In this document: piece after piece, positions 16,391 to 24,696 of the stretch
Layout of the letters: the number at the start of each line of letters is the position of its first letter
Numbering within the stretch: the first letter of the stretch is position 1
Source: Candidatus Cloacimonadales bacterium
GTDB taxonomy: Bacteria > Cloacimonadota > Cloacimonadia > Cloacimonadales > TCS61
DNA length: 42,310 bases
Direction of reading: 5' to 3'
NCBI GenBank assembly: GCA_030656075.1
Contig: JAUSOT010000096.1
Coordinates: 1 to 42,310 of the forward strand
The notes under the pieces: model-generated
Seen by the model: only the letters and a program-made list of their open reading frames with translations
Database searches by the model: none
Told to the model about the DNA's origin: nothing
Translations under genes and position numbers: made by a program

Positions 16391-16807
16391 ATGCTTCGCA
16401 GAAAAAGAAAAGATATGGGAGGAATTCCCACCGCATCTATGTCGGATGTGGCTTTTCTGCTGCTTGTCTTCTTTCTATCAACTACCAAGTTCGATATCAA
16501 AAAAGGTCTGGGTATAAATCTTCCCGCTGCCAGTGCTGATACTACAACTAAAGTGAAACTCGATCCGAAGAATATCACCAAGGTCTGGATCGATGCGGAA
16601 GGTATGATCACCCTGAAAACTTTTGATACTGAAGAACAGATCAGCATCAATCAACTGGAAGGCAAGATCAGAAAAATCGTTTCCGGCAATTCGGAAATGG
16701 TGATTTCTCTGAAAACTGATAGAAAAAGTAAATACCAGAATATGGTTGTTGCACTTGATAAACTTCAAGCAGCAGGTGCAGAAAAAATATCGTTATCGAC
16801 GAATTAG
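16391..16807 (+). CDS. exbD: ExbD/TolR-family protein (first copy)
   Basis: 138 aa from ATG 16391. The track began at an upstream TTG, but GGGGGT fits the ATG better. A basic cytoplasmic N-terminus is followed by GGIPTASMSDVAFLLLVFFLSTTKF, the single transmembrane helix with the essential ExbD Asp in SMSD. A periplasmic domain of ~95 residues comes next. It partners the ExbB pentamer. The gene starts 9 bp after exbB and is followed 9 bp later by a second exbD. Confidence 0.93.
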   Translation: MLRRKRKDMGGIPTASMSDVAFLLLVFFLSTTKFDIKKGLGINLPAASADTTTKVKLDPKNITKVWIDAEGMITLKTFDTEEQISINQLEGKIRKIVSGNSEMVISLKTDRKSKYQNMVVALDKLQAAGAEKISLSTN

Positions 16808-16816
16808 GAAGGAACA

Positions 16817-17224
16817 ATGGCCAAGATAAAGAAAGCTGCAAGACCGGAGACGCTGATCCCGACTGCCTCTATGTCCGACATTGCCTTCCTGCTACTCCTT
16901 TTCTTCATGGTTTCCACCGTGTTTGTGAGAGAAAAAGGTTTGAAGGTAAGATTACCCCGGGCAGAAACCATTCAAAAAATCCCGCGCAGTCATTCCGCTA
17001 CTATTTATGTGGATAGGAACGGTACTATTTCCATTGATGATATGGTCGTTTCCATTCCCGATGTACAGTGGGTGATGCAGAAAAAATTATTGGAAGATTT
17101 CAATGTGATAGCTTGCTTCAGAACAGACAGAGATGCCAGCTACGGTTATATGTCAGATATTTTAAATCGACTTCGCGAGGCTGGAACCTTGCGGGTTTCC
17201 TTTGAAGCTAAGCTGAAAAGGTAG
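16817..17224 (+). CDS. exbD: ExbD/TolR-family protein (second copy)
   Basis: 135 aa. It has the same plan as the first copy (LIPTASMSDIAFLLLLFFMVSTVFV, with the membrane Asp), but the periplasmic domain differs strongly (REKGLKVRLPRAETIQKIP). Two adjacent, diverged ExbD genes are usual in FCB-group Ton clusters and may form a heterodimer inside the ExbB pentamer (inference). The ribosome site is AGGAAGG. Its stop codon directly precedes the tonB ribosome site. Confidence 0.92.
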   Translation: MAKIKKAARPETLIPTASMSDIAFLLLLFFMVSTVFVREKGLKVRLPRAETIQKIPRSHSATIYVDRNGTISIDDMVVSIPDVQWVMQKKLLEDFNVIACFRTDRDASYGYMSDILNRLREAGTLRVSFEAKLKR

Positions 17225-17230
17225 GTGATT

Positions 17231-17869
17231 ATGGACAAAAAAATAAACGATTGGAAAGATATTGCTGATTCGTATTACGATAAAGCGGTCAGCCTCGCCA
17301 TCCTTTTCCTGCTTTTTGCGTTCATAGTTTCGCCCAAGATCGAAGTGAAACCTTATGAAGTTCAGCTCAAAGATATTGAGGCAATAGATATCCCGCCGGA
17401 AATCAAGGAAAGGATCAAACCACCGGAAGAAGCTGTGAAACCGGTAGTAGAAATCGTGATCGATGAAGAACTGGAAGGCGATGATGATGAAGATATCGAA
17501 ATAATTTCCACGATCGAAAAAACCACACTTGATCCCTACGAAGAGATCACGGAAAATATTATCGGCAAAACTTCAAAATTCGTGATTTATGAAGATGCTC
17601 CCTTCCCAATCAAGAAAACACTTCCGAAATATCCTGATTTTGCCAAACAGGCTGGTATTCAAGGTGAAGTTTGGGTGGAAGTGGAAGTATTTGCCGATGG
17701 TTCGGTTGGTGCGATAGAGATCAAGAAATCCTTAATGGCTGGTCCCGGCGGATTGGATGAAGCTGCCATCAAAGCAGTAAGACAATGGGAATTTTCTCCT
17801 GCCAAAAGCGGTGGAAAAGCCGTGGCCTGCTGGGTCACATTCCCGGTTATCTTCAATTTAGAAAAATAA
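17231..17869 (+). CDS. tonB: TonB-family energy transducer
   Basis: 212 aa from ATG 17231; the track used the GTG at 17225. An N-terminal membrane anchor (AVSLAILFLLFAFIVSP) is followed by a Pro/Lys/Glu linker (EIKERIKPPEEAVKPVVE). An unusual acidic run (EELEGDDDEDIE) comes next, then a typical TonB C-terminal domain: PKYPDFAKQAGIQGEVWVEVEV ending AVRQWEFSPAKSGGKAV. It links ExbB/ExbD to the receptor's TonB box. It is directly abutted to exbD and followed 21 bp later by the large secreted-protein gene. Confidence 0.92.
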   Translation: MDKKINDWKDIADSYYDKAVSLAILFLLFAFIVSPKIEVKPYEVQLKDIEAIDIPPEIKERIKPPEEAVKPVVEIVIDEELEGDDDEDIEIISTIEKTTLDPYEEITENIIGKTSKFVIYEDAPFPIKKTLPKYPDFAKQAGIQGEVWVEVEVFADGSVGAIEIKKSLMAGPGGLDEAAIKAVRQWEFSPAKSGGKAVACWVTFPVIFNLEK

Positions 17870-17890
17870 AATACTCATTGGGGGAAATAT

Positions 17891-20800
17891 ATGAAATTAC
17901 GTAATGTGAAATTACTGATTATTTTGGCAGTTTTGATGGTATTTTGCGGATACCTGCTTGCCCGTTCGGTTGACAAAGGCGGTGCCAGCAAAAAATTCGA
18001 TTTGATCAAATACCATAATGTCGGAAACATCTGGTTGCGCGTGAGTAACTATGGATTCTTCGGTTCCGGAGATGATATTCAACCGCAATGGCCGTCTTTG
18101 GAATATCCCGGCGGTAGCGCCATCGACTACCTGTATCAGGGAGCTCTCTGGTTTGGTGCCAAAAAAGTGCGTCGAAATTCTTTTGGTGAAAAATTGTACT
18201 GGATCGATGATCCACCTCAAGACAGGGATGATTGCATTCCTGCCAGCGATCCGGAATGGAATTCCGATTTGAAATTGGTTGTGGATACTCTTACGACTCT
18301 TGGTTTTGACGGAGATGACGACCTTTATGAATTCCTGCCGGCTTATAATCCTCTGGAAGCTTCTGCTCTGGGTCCACTCTATAGTCAGTACAACGTGGTC
18401 GATACGATCATGGCTACCTCGATAAGACAATTCCGCCGCGGTGAGGATGATGACAGCGATGGTTTGATAGATGAAGACCCGGTTGGTTTTGGATTCCCGT
18501 TAAGAACTGTGGTTGAGCAAAACGAATTACCAACTCCTTTTCATTCCATGTCCGGGAAATTCCTTGCTGATGCAGACGATGCAGATATTGCAGCGATTAT
18601 CAGTTACAAAGACATCTGGTTTCCTTTGGGTTTTGTGGATTTGTCATATAATGGAAATACTCATTACAATTTCTGCCAGGTTAATGATGATGACAACGAC
18701 GGTCTTTTTGATGAAGACGGCTATCCGGTTTCAGAACAGGATTTTATCTCATTTTATTATGACTACAGTCCATTTGGCACAACAGGTGAAAGAGACTGGG
18801 GCGGCAGCGCTTCCGGAAATCACCACGGCGATAGCGAACATTTGAATATTCGAATTCGTCAGATGAGCTATCAATGGAGTTATGATTATATCAAGAATCT
18901 GGTTTATGTTGAATTCAATATTACAAATATGAATCAGCAGGATACTTTGTTTGACTGTGCGATGGGAATATACATGGACTCGGATGTTGGCCCTCAGGCT
19001 TACGATGGCGACACACGTTCTCTCGATGATATCAGTAGTTATGTAGCCGGTACAGGATATGAATTTGCTTACACGTATGACGAGGACGGTGATAATGGTC
19101 TAACTACCGGTCTGGTTGGTTCGCGCGTTTGTACTCCCGACCCGGATGTGCTGGAATTTGCCTGCTGGTATTGGAATAGAGGAGATGGCCCTGATGATGG
19201 TGATCCGCTTAATTTGACAGCCAATCCGACAGCTAACCAGAAATATTGGCTTTTAACCAATCAAAATCCGGCACCAAGCACTTATATATCTTTGAGAGAT
19301 GAGCCTGGTTCTCAATTGGAAGATCCCGCCGATACAAGATATTTATTCGCTTTCTATGGTGATATGCAGGGTATGACTGATCCGACCGATGCCTCCTGGA
19401 ATCTGGTTCCCGGCAAAACCATGAAGATTGTGATCGCCATTTTCCCGGGTGAAACCTTAACTGAACTTAAGACCCAAGCAACCTGGGCAAAAACTATCTA
19501 TGGCGAAGCTCAAAACCTGCAGACAGTTATTCTGCCTGATACTTTTGTTCATTATGAAGCTCCAGAACCTCCGACCATTCCCAATATGTATGCAGAAATG
19601 GATGCCAAGGGAAATACTATTTCTGTTTATTGGGATAACAGGTCGCAAATGGCCAACAGCGATAATAAAACCATCCCCAATGAAGATATTGGTTGGCAGG
19701 ATTTCAATCCGGCTCTGGACAGCTATGATGGTAATTGGAATGCGAGCACATTTCCGGAGGAATACGATCCGGCAAATACCGGTTTATGGAATGCCAACGC
19801 CTTGATCAATCCCTGGACAGGTTACCGTTTACGCCATGACTTCCAGGGTTATGCTCTCTGGGGTCGTTCCGGCAGCGGATCACAGGAATTCTGGATGTTG
19901 CATCAGCGCTGGGATAAAATTGAGACAGCTCAGGATATGTTGGATTATGATACTAACATCGGCACCGAAGAGTTTAAATACTTCGGAGGCAGCGGTGCAA
20001 TGTGGTCCACTGATATGGGGCTGCCGAATGCAGGAATTGCTGCTATCGATGATGTTGATTACTATCGTTTCGATGATTTCTATGCTTTGGTAAATTATGA
20101 AGTAGGCGATGAAATCTACGGTTATCCGATCTATGATGCTGCTGTAGTTTACAACACAGCACTGCAGAATCAGTCTGATGAAATAAGAGATGAGATGGAA
20201 TTGATGGCAGCCTCGGAAAACGAGATCATGAATGAACAAGCGTTACTGTTTAAAAATCCCAATATGAGAGATGATGTTTATCTGGCTTTGTATGATGATA
20301 AACTCATTCCTTTGACCGGTCACGCAGGGCAAAACTTCGCCTCAGGCGGTGTGGAAGATGTAGATCACATGCAAGACAGATTATCCAGAAGATACTACGA
20401 AGGTACGATCAATAATCCGCCCAAAGGGATTGAATATTACATTTCCATCACAGCCTGGGATCGTGGTATTCCCAGTGTGAGTTTGCTTTCTCTGGAATCC
20501 GGGCGAGATGGTAATATGAGAATATTCTTTCCGGGACCTACAGCTAATTCCAAAATGAATAATATCTATGTAGTTCCAAATCCTTATGTGGGTCAAAGCA
20601 AGTTTGATGGCAAGAGAAGTAATGACGAAAAAGGTGATAAAAGCCGTCGTATCTGGTTTGTGAATATTCCTGAAAAATGTAAGATCAAAATCTTCACTCT
20701 GGCAGGCGACCTTGTAGATACAATAAATCATGATGGCGTAGAAAGTGAAGATATCATTTCGATCAGTAAAGCAGCAGCCTCGGGAATTTCACCCAGTGGA

Positions 20801-20923
20801 ATGGCTACCTGGAATCTGTTATCAAAAAATAACCAGATCATCGCACCGGGAGTTTATCTGTTCTCTGTGAAAAATCTTGATAACGGCGACATCAAAGTCG
20901 GAAAATTTGTGATAATCAAGTAA
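17891..20923 (+). CDS. Large secreted protein with Asp-rich calcium-type motifs and C-terminal sorting-like domain
   Basis: 1010 aa. The signal peptide is LLIILAVLMVFCGYLLA. At least two thrombospondin-3/EF-like Asp motifs are visible (EDDDSDGLIDEDP and NDDDNDGLFDEDG), and a shorter FDGDDDLYEF. The C-terminal ~120 residues (YVVPNPYVGQSKF, then IKIFTLAGDLV, WNLLSKNNQIIAPGVYLF, ending GKFVIIK) resemble a FlgD-like/T9SS type A tail. The middle has no family I recognise. It is likely exported and surface-attached or released. Its position between TonB and a PorV-like gene that carries the same Asp motif suggests the products work together. The role is unknown; structural or adhesive function is possible. 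Confidence 0.8.
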   Translation: MKLRNVKLLIILAVLMVFCGYLLARSVDKGGASKKFDLIKYHNVGNIWLRVSNYGFFGSGDDIQPQWPSLEYPGGSAIDYLYQGALWFGAKKVRRNSFGEKLYWIDDPPQDRDDCIPASDPEWNSDLKLVVDTLTTLGFDGDDDLYEFLPAYNPLEASALGPLYSQYNVVDTIMATSIRQFRRGEDDDSDGLIDEDPVGFGFPLRTVVEQNELPTPFHSMSGKFLADADDADIAAIISYKDIWFPLGFVDLSYNGNTHYNFCQVNDDDNDGLFDEDGYPVSEQDFISFYYDYSPFGTTGERDWGGSASGNHHGDSEHLNIRIRQMSYQWSYDYIKNLVYVEFNITNMNQQDTLFDCAMGIYMDSDVGPQAYDGDTRSLDDISSYVAGTGYEFAYTYDEDGDNGLTTGLVGSRVCTPDPDVLEFACWYWNRGDGPDDGDPLNLTANPTANQKYWLLTNQNPAPSTYISLRDEPGSQLEDPADTRYLFAFYGDMQGMTDPTDASWNLVPGKTMKIVIAIFPGETLTELKTQATWAKTIYGEAQNLQTVILPDTFVHYEAPEPPTIPNMYAEMDAKGNTISVYWDNRSQMANSDNKTIPNEDIGWQDFNPALDSYDGNWNASTFPEEYDPANTGLWNANALINPWTGYRLRHDFQGYALWGRSGSGSQEFWMLHQRWDKIETAQDMLDYDTNIGTEEFKYFGGSGAMWSTDMGLPNAGIAAIDDVDYYRFDDFYALVNYEVGDEIYGYPIYDAAVVYNTALQNQSDEIRDEMELMAASENEIMNEQALLFKNPNMRDDVYLALYDDKLIPLTGHAGQNFASGGVEDVDHMQDRLSRRYYEGTINNPPKGIEYYISITAWDRGIPSVSLLSLESGRDGNMRIFFPGPTANSKMNNIYVVPNPYVGQSKFDGKRSNDEKGDKSRRIWFVNIPEKCKIKIFTLAGDLVDTINHDGVESEDIISISKAAASGISPSGMATWNLLSKNNQIIAPGVYLFSVKNLDNGDIKVGKFVIIK

Positions 20924-20941
20924 AGATAGAAGGGGTAAAAT

Positions 20942-21967
20942 ATGAAAAAATACATTTGGTTTCTACTGGTACTAATAATTATTCCAGGTCTTTTATTGGC
21001 AGATGTATTTGCCAAGACGGGTACGGCCGGTCTTCAGTTTCTGAAGATAGGTGTAGATGCCAGGGCTATTGGAATGGGTGAAGCATATGTCGCAGTAACA
21101 GATGATATCTCTTCAGTTTACTGGAATCCGGCTGGTCTGGCTCTGAAAATGCAAAACCAGATCTTCGTTTCTCACACGGAATGGATAGCCGGCATCAGGT
21201 ATGAATTCCTGGCTTATTCTATGGTTACAAATTATGGAACTTTTGCTGTCAGCGGCGGTCTGTTGCATATGGGCTATATGGATGTAACCACGGCAGAAGT
21301 TTTCGGTCCAACCGGAGAAACATTCACTTGCAGCGACATTGTTAGCGGCATTACCTATGCAAATTCATTTACCGAAAAATTTGCTTTTGGTTTCTCGGTG
21401 AAATATCTGCGTGAAAACCTGGATGAATATGCTGTTAATGGAGTTTCCATCGATCTTGGCTCTATTTATAATACTCAGTGGAAAAACCTGACCATCGGTA
21501 TGGCACTGAGGAATTTTGGACCAGATCTGAAATATGATCTGGATAATGATGGTGATGGCGATTTGGACGAAGATCCATTTGACCTTCTGGATAATGACGG
21601 AGACGGGCTAATCGATGAGGACAGAGAAGAAGTCGGCTTCAAGATTCCCATGAATTTCTCTTTGGGAATCGCAGCAGATCTGTATCGGGAAGACGGCCAG
21701 TCTTTAATCGGTTCCGTTCAATTGGACAACTGCGTAGACAGACGTGAAACTTATAATACCGGTCTGGAGTATAAACTCGGTACCTTCAAACTGAGAGGTG
21801 GTTATCAAATAGGTTTTGATGCAGCTTCTTATAGCGCTGGTTTCGGATTTACCATTCCCACCAGCTTTGCTGTGATCGATTTGGATTACTCATATTCAAA
21901 TTTTGGTGATCTTACCGAAAGCTTTATCAAGACACCTCACAGGTTATCAATGAAATTCTATTTTTAA
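20942..21967 (+). CDS. PorV/PorQ-like outer-membrane protein (copy 2) with calcium-type insertion
   Basis: 341 aa. A signal peptide (FLLVLIIIPGLLLA) is followed by the PorV signature GLQFLKIGVDARAIGMGEAYVAVTDDISSVYWNPAGLAL. Between predicted strands there is an insertion of two tandem Asp motifs (DNDGDGDLDEDPFD, then DNDGDGLIDED). These are not found in the other two PorV-like proteins of the window but are similar to those in the preceding gene's product. It ends with an aromatic strand (RLSMKFYF). By family it is an outer-membrane barrel, possibly a T9SS-type shuttle. It lies 18 bp after the large secreted-protein gene and 39 bp before the CTD-tailed gene. Confidence 0.87.
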   Translation: MKKYIWFLLVLIIIPGLLLADVFAKTGTAGLQFLKIGVDARAIGMGEAYVAVTDDISSVYWNPAGLALKMQNQIFVSHTEWIAGIRYEFLAYSMVTNYGTFAVSGGLLHMGYMDVTTAEVFGPTGETFTCSDIVSGITYANSFTEKFAFGFSVKYLRENLDEYAVNGVSIDLGSIYNTQWKNLTIGMALRNFGPDLKYDLDNDGDGDLDEDPFDLLDNDGDGLIDEDREEVGFKIPMNFSLGIAADLYREDGQSLIGSVQLDNCVDRRETYNTGLEYKLGTFKLRGGYQIGFDAASYSAGFGFTIPTSFAVIDLDYSYSNFGDLTESFIKTPHRLSMKFYF

Positions 21968-22006
21968 AATAGATTAAAAAAAAGCACACAAAAAGGGAGG
22001 AAGAAA

Positions 22007-24130
22007 ATGAAAAAACTCTTAGTTTTTTTGATTGTGTTAGTATTTGCGACTTGGATGTTCGCAGATTTAATGCAAGATGTTCCACGCGAGGCCGCAACCT
22101 TTAATGGACATGTTACACCTAGAGTTCTGGAAAACTCTACGAGACTCGTTCCCGAGTGGGAATTTTATCGTGATCCTATTGGATTGATCACAAACTACTA
22201 TGATTACATGCCTGGTAGTTATAATAGTACTCCAGTACAGATTCAACCGGACGCAGTAGGCGGTGGAATTTATATCACATTCCATGCCAGAGAAACAGCT
22301 GCTTCAACCCGCAGGGTATATTATGCCTACATCGATGCTGCTGGTAATTTAACTAACATTGCCACCATCAGTTCTACCGACCTGCATGAAGGTTATTCAG
22401 GCGTTGATATCGATCCGGAAACCGGCGACCCGTTTGCCGCCTGGCATGTTAACATCATTCCTGCTTCTGCACATTTGGAAGTTGTTGGTACTTATGACCT
22501 TTATCATCTGGGCAGCCCCGGTTTGTGGAAAACACCCTGGGTCATTATTGAAGACACAAATCCGAACTTCCCCAATGGTACGACTGATGAATTCATTTGG
22601 CCTTATGTTTATATCGGCCCATCCCCGGATGCCGCTAAAAGAAGAGTTTACGTTGTTGCTAATAACTCCGACTCTACACCTACCGGTAGCCCTTCAGAAA
22701 ATCAATTCTGCGCTTATGCAGACTTTGATGTAAATGATTTCAATGCCCAGTCAGAACTTGATTGGTCATATTTCACACTTCCGGAAATGAATGACTGGCA
22801 CAATGGTATTCCTCAGTGGGAACGTCCCAGCGGCGGTATGGCAGTATCTGAAGACGGAAAAGTAGCTTTCATGGGATATGTTATCACTGATGGTACTACT
22901 TCTACTACACCAGACAGATACTACGCATTTGTTAACGACAACTACGGTGAAGGTGATTTCGATTTTGTTGAATTAAGCTGCGAATATGACATTCCTAATC
23001 CGCAAAACCAGGACGGAACTTATCGCTTCTTGGATGCAACTACTCTTCAACCGCTAGATCTTTACATGGAACCTTATCTTTGCAACCATCAGAACATTCT
23101 CTTTGTTGATGGCGGCACCAAACTTAAATTCATGGGCAACATGAACATGATGATCCGTCCTGCTTCCTGGTATCCAACTCTTCCTATGATGTATCCCAAA
23201 ATGTACACTTATGATATTGCTACTCAAGAATTCAGCTTCGTTGACATGTGGATCACCGGTGCAAATCCTTCTGATGACGTTCCGATGCTGCCCTGGGATT
23301 TGGATGAAGACGGTGTGGTTGACGAATACGATCCAGACGGATACGTTATGTGGGTTGACGGTTGGCCAATCTATCATTATGATAATGCTGTAGCCTTCCA
23401 TGAAAACACCATGAAATTATGCAAGAATGAAGAAAAGGGCTGGGTTGCTGCTGTTTGGTCGGAAGGTTTGAAATCTCGTTATGGAAATGAACCAGATCTT
23501 TTCCCCGGTTATGAAGATTGGGCAAATTATCCTGAAGTTGCAGTAGCTATTTCTAATGATATGGGCGAAACCTGGCAGGAAACAATTATCTTCAATGCCA
23601 AAGCTGATGATGATAATTATGCTCCCGAACTTGACGGCATGATCCCCTGCTACATTTATCCAGGCGATAAGATCGAAGACCTGGGTGACGGCTATGGAAT
23701 GCTGCACCTGTTCTTCCTGGATGACAACAGCTACGGTTCATTTATTCAGGCACACGGCGAAAACCTGGGCGGCACACAAACTTATGCAGCCCTGAAAATC
23801 AACTTTGACACCATTCCCCCTGGTACCGAAAACAATACAGTTACTCCAGCTATCGCTGATCTTGGCCAAAACTATCCGAATCCTTTCAATCCTGTAACGA
23901 ACATTGCTTATAATATCCAGCAAGCCGGTGATGTAACAATCGAAGTTTTCAACGTGAAAGGACAAAAAGTAACTACCCTGGTTGATGGCTATCAAACAGC
24001 TGGCGACCACATGGCTACCTGGAACGGAAAAGATGTAAACAATAGTTCTGTATCTAGTGGCGTTTACTTCTACAAAATGAAAACCGGCGGAAGATATACT
24101 TCTACCAAGAAAATGATCTTGCTCAAATAA
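22007..24130 (+). CDS. Secreted protein with T9SS type A/FlgD-like C-terminal domain
   Basis: 707 aa. The signal peptide is LLVFLIVLVFATWMFA. The central ~550 residues are rich in Trp, Tyr, Asp and Pro, with segments (GGGIYITFHARE, SGVDIDPETGDPFAAWHV, GGMAVSEDGKVAFMGYV, AVAISNDMGETWQE) that look like the repeated blades of a beta-propeller/sialidase-type fold (inference). The tail is a clear sorting domain: ADLGQNYPNPFNPVTNIAYN, then EVFNVKGQKVTTLV, SSGVYFYKM, TKKMILLK. Substrate or enzymatic residues are not recognisable. It is the last gene of the operon, followed by a strong terminator. Confidence 0.85.
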   Translation: MKKLLVFLIVLVFATWMFADLMQDVPREAATFNGHVTPRVLENSTRLVPEWEFYRDPIGLITNYYDYMPGSYNSTPVQIQPDAVGGGIYITFHARETAASTRRVYYAYIDAAGNLTNIATISSTDLHEGYSGVDIDPETGDPFAAWHVNIIPASAHLEVVGTYDLYHLGSPGLWKTPWVIIEDTNPNFPNGTTDEFIWPYVYIGPSPDAAKRRVYVVANNSDSTPTGSPSENQFCAYADFDVNDFNAQSELDWSYFTLPEMNDWHNGIPQWERPSGGMAVSEDGKVAFMGYVITDGTTSTTPDRYYAFVNDNYGEGDFDFVELSCEYDIPNPQNQDGTYRFLDATTLQPLDLYMEPYLCNHQNILFVDGGTKLKFMGNMNMMIRPASWYPTLPMMYPKMYTYDIATQEFSFVDMWITGANPSDDVPMLPWDLDEDGVVDEYDPDGYVMWVDGWPIYHYDNAVAFHENTMKLCKNEEKGWVAAVWSEGLKSRYGNEPDLFPGYEDWANYPEVAVAISNDMGETWQETIIFNAKADDDNYAPELDGMIPCYIYPGDKIEDLGDGYGMLHLFFLDDNSYGSFIQAHGENLGGTQTYAALKINFDTIPPGTENNTVTPAIADLGQNYPNPFNPVTNIAYNIQQAGDVTIEVFNVKGQKVTTLVDGYQTAGDHMATWNGKDVNNSSVSSGVYFYKMKTGGRYTSTKKMILLK

Positions 24131-24155
24131 TTATTTTTTGAGTTTGATATACTTA

Positions 24156-24184
24156 AGAGCACCCGGTTTCCGGGTGCTCTTTTT
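24156..24184 (+). terminator. Intrinsic terminator of the Ton/PorV operon
   Basis: AGAGCACCCGG-TTT-CCGGGTGCTCT is a perfect 11-bp GC-rich stem with a 3-nt loop followed by TTTT. It begins 25 bp after the last stop codon of the operon. Confidence 0.93.
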
Positions 24185-24235
24185 GTTTACATGCTTCGAA
24201 TACTTTTTCTCATCTTCTTTCAAAAAATCCGGGGG

Positions 24236-24303
24236 AGATGTTCCAACGCCAGAGCATTGGAACAAGGTTTCTTCCCCCTGTCAAGGAGGATCGAGGGGGT
24301 TGA
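24236..24303 (-). repeat. 68-bp repeat, copy 1 (contains the CCCCCT palindrome)
   Basis: It is 66 of 68 identical to 24450-24517. It carries GTTCCAA-N10-TTGGAAC, then CCCCCTGTCAAGGAGG and GAGGGGGTT. The latter part is the reverse complement of the AACCCCCT family. Confidence 0.85.
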
Positions 24304-24334
24304 TTATGTTGGTTCAATCGTCCCGCTTGAACCT

Positions 24335-24411
24335 GACGTTTTCGCTGATCGTCTTCGATCTGAGAAAAATTGAGTGACGGCTTTCGGGACGAAAGCAGGA
24401 AACAATGTGGA
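24335..24411. repeat. Dispersed repeat B, copy 2
   Basis: It shares two blocks with 6344-6412 (GTTTTCGCTGATCGTC.TCGATC and GGCTTTCGGGACGAAAGCA...AAACAA.GTGGA). It differs by an 8-nt longer, unrelated middle. It sits between the two 68-bp repeats. Confidence 0.65.
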
Positions 24412-24449
24412 AAAAGAGAAATTGGATTTTATCCGCAGGAGCGGAGAAT

Positions 24450-24517
24450 AGATGTTCCAACGCCAGAGCATTGGAACAAGGTTTCTTCCCCCTGTCAAGG
24501 GGGATAGAGGGGGTTGA
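24450..24517 (-). repeat. 68-bp repeat, copy 2
   Basis: Direct repeat of 24236-24303, start to start 214 bp, with two substitutions. The rest of the 24131-24696 spacer holds no gene. ORFs drawn through it are repeats read in frame. Confidence 0.85.
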
Positions 24518-24611
24518 ATTTGTGACAAAGTTTAGGGAATAATGTGCAAGAAACTTCCGCAAAGCTTATATAAAAAAAGTGAAAGAACTTTTGGGAAAGT
24601 CAATGAACAAG

Positions 24612-24630
24612 CTCCCCTTTTGAAGGGGAG
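24612..24630. repeat. Short palindrome CTCCCCTTTTGAAGGGGAG
   Basis: A near-perfect CTCCCCTT/AAGGGGAG palindrome, the same class as 33451-33468. It is downstream of truA, which ends at 24697 on the minus strand, and has no T-run. Confidence 0.55.
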
Positions 24631-24696
24631 AAGTGAAACGCAGTTTCATAGAAGAGTTTTGTTTGAATGATGATGCAAAGTTTTTTAATCATAAGA

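Noticed and set aside
24138-24562. Several 60-82-aa ORFs in the 24.1-24.6 kb spacer
   Set aside because: They are translations of the 68-bp and B repeats and the terminator; similar peptides come from each repeat copy.
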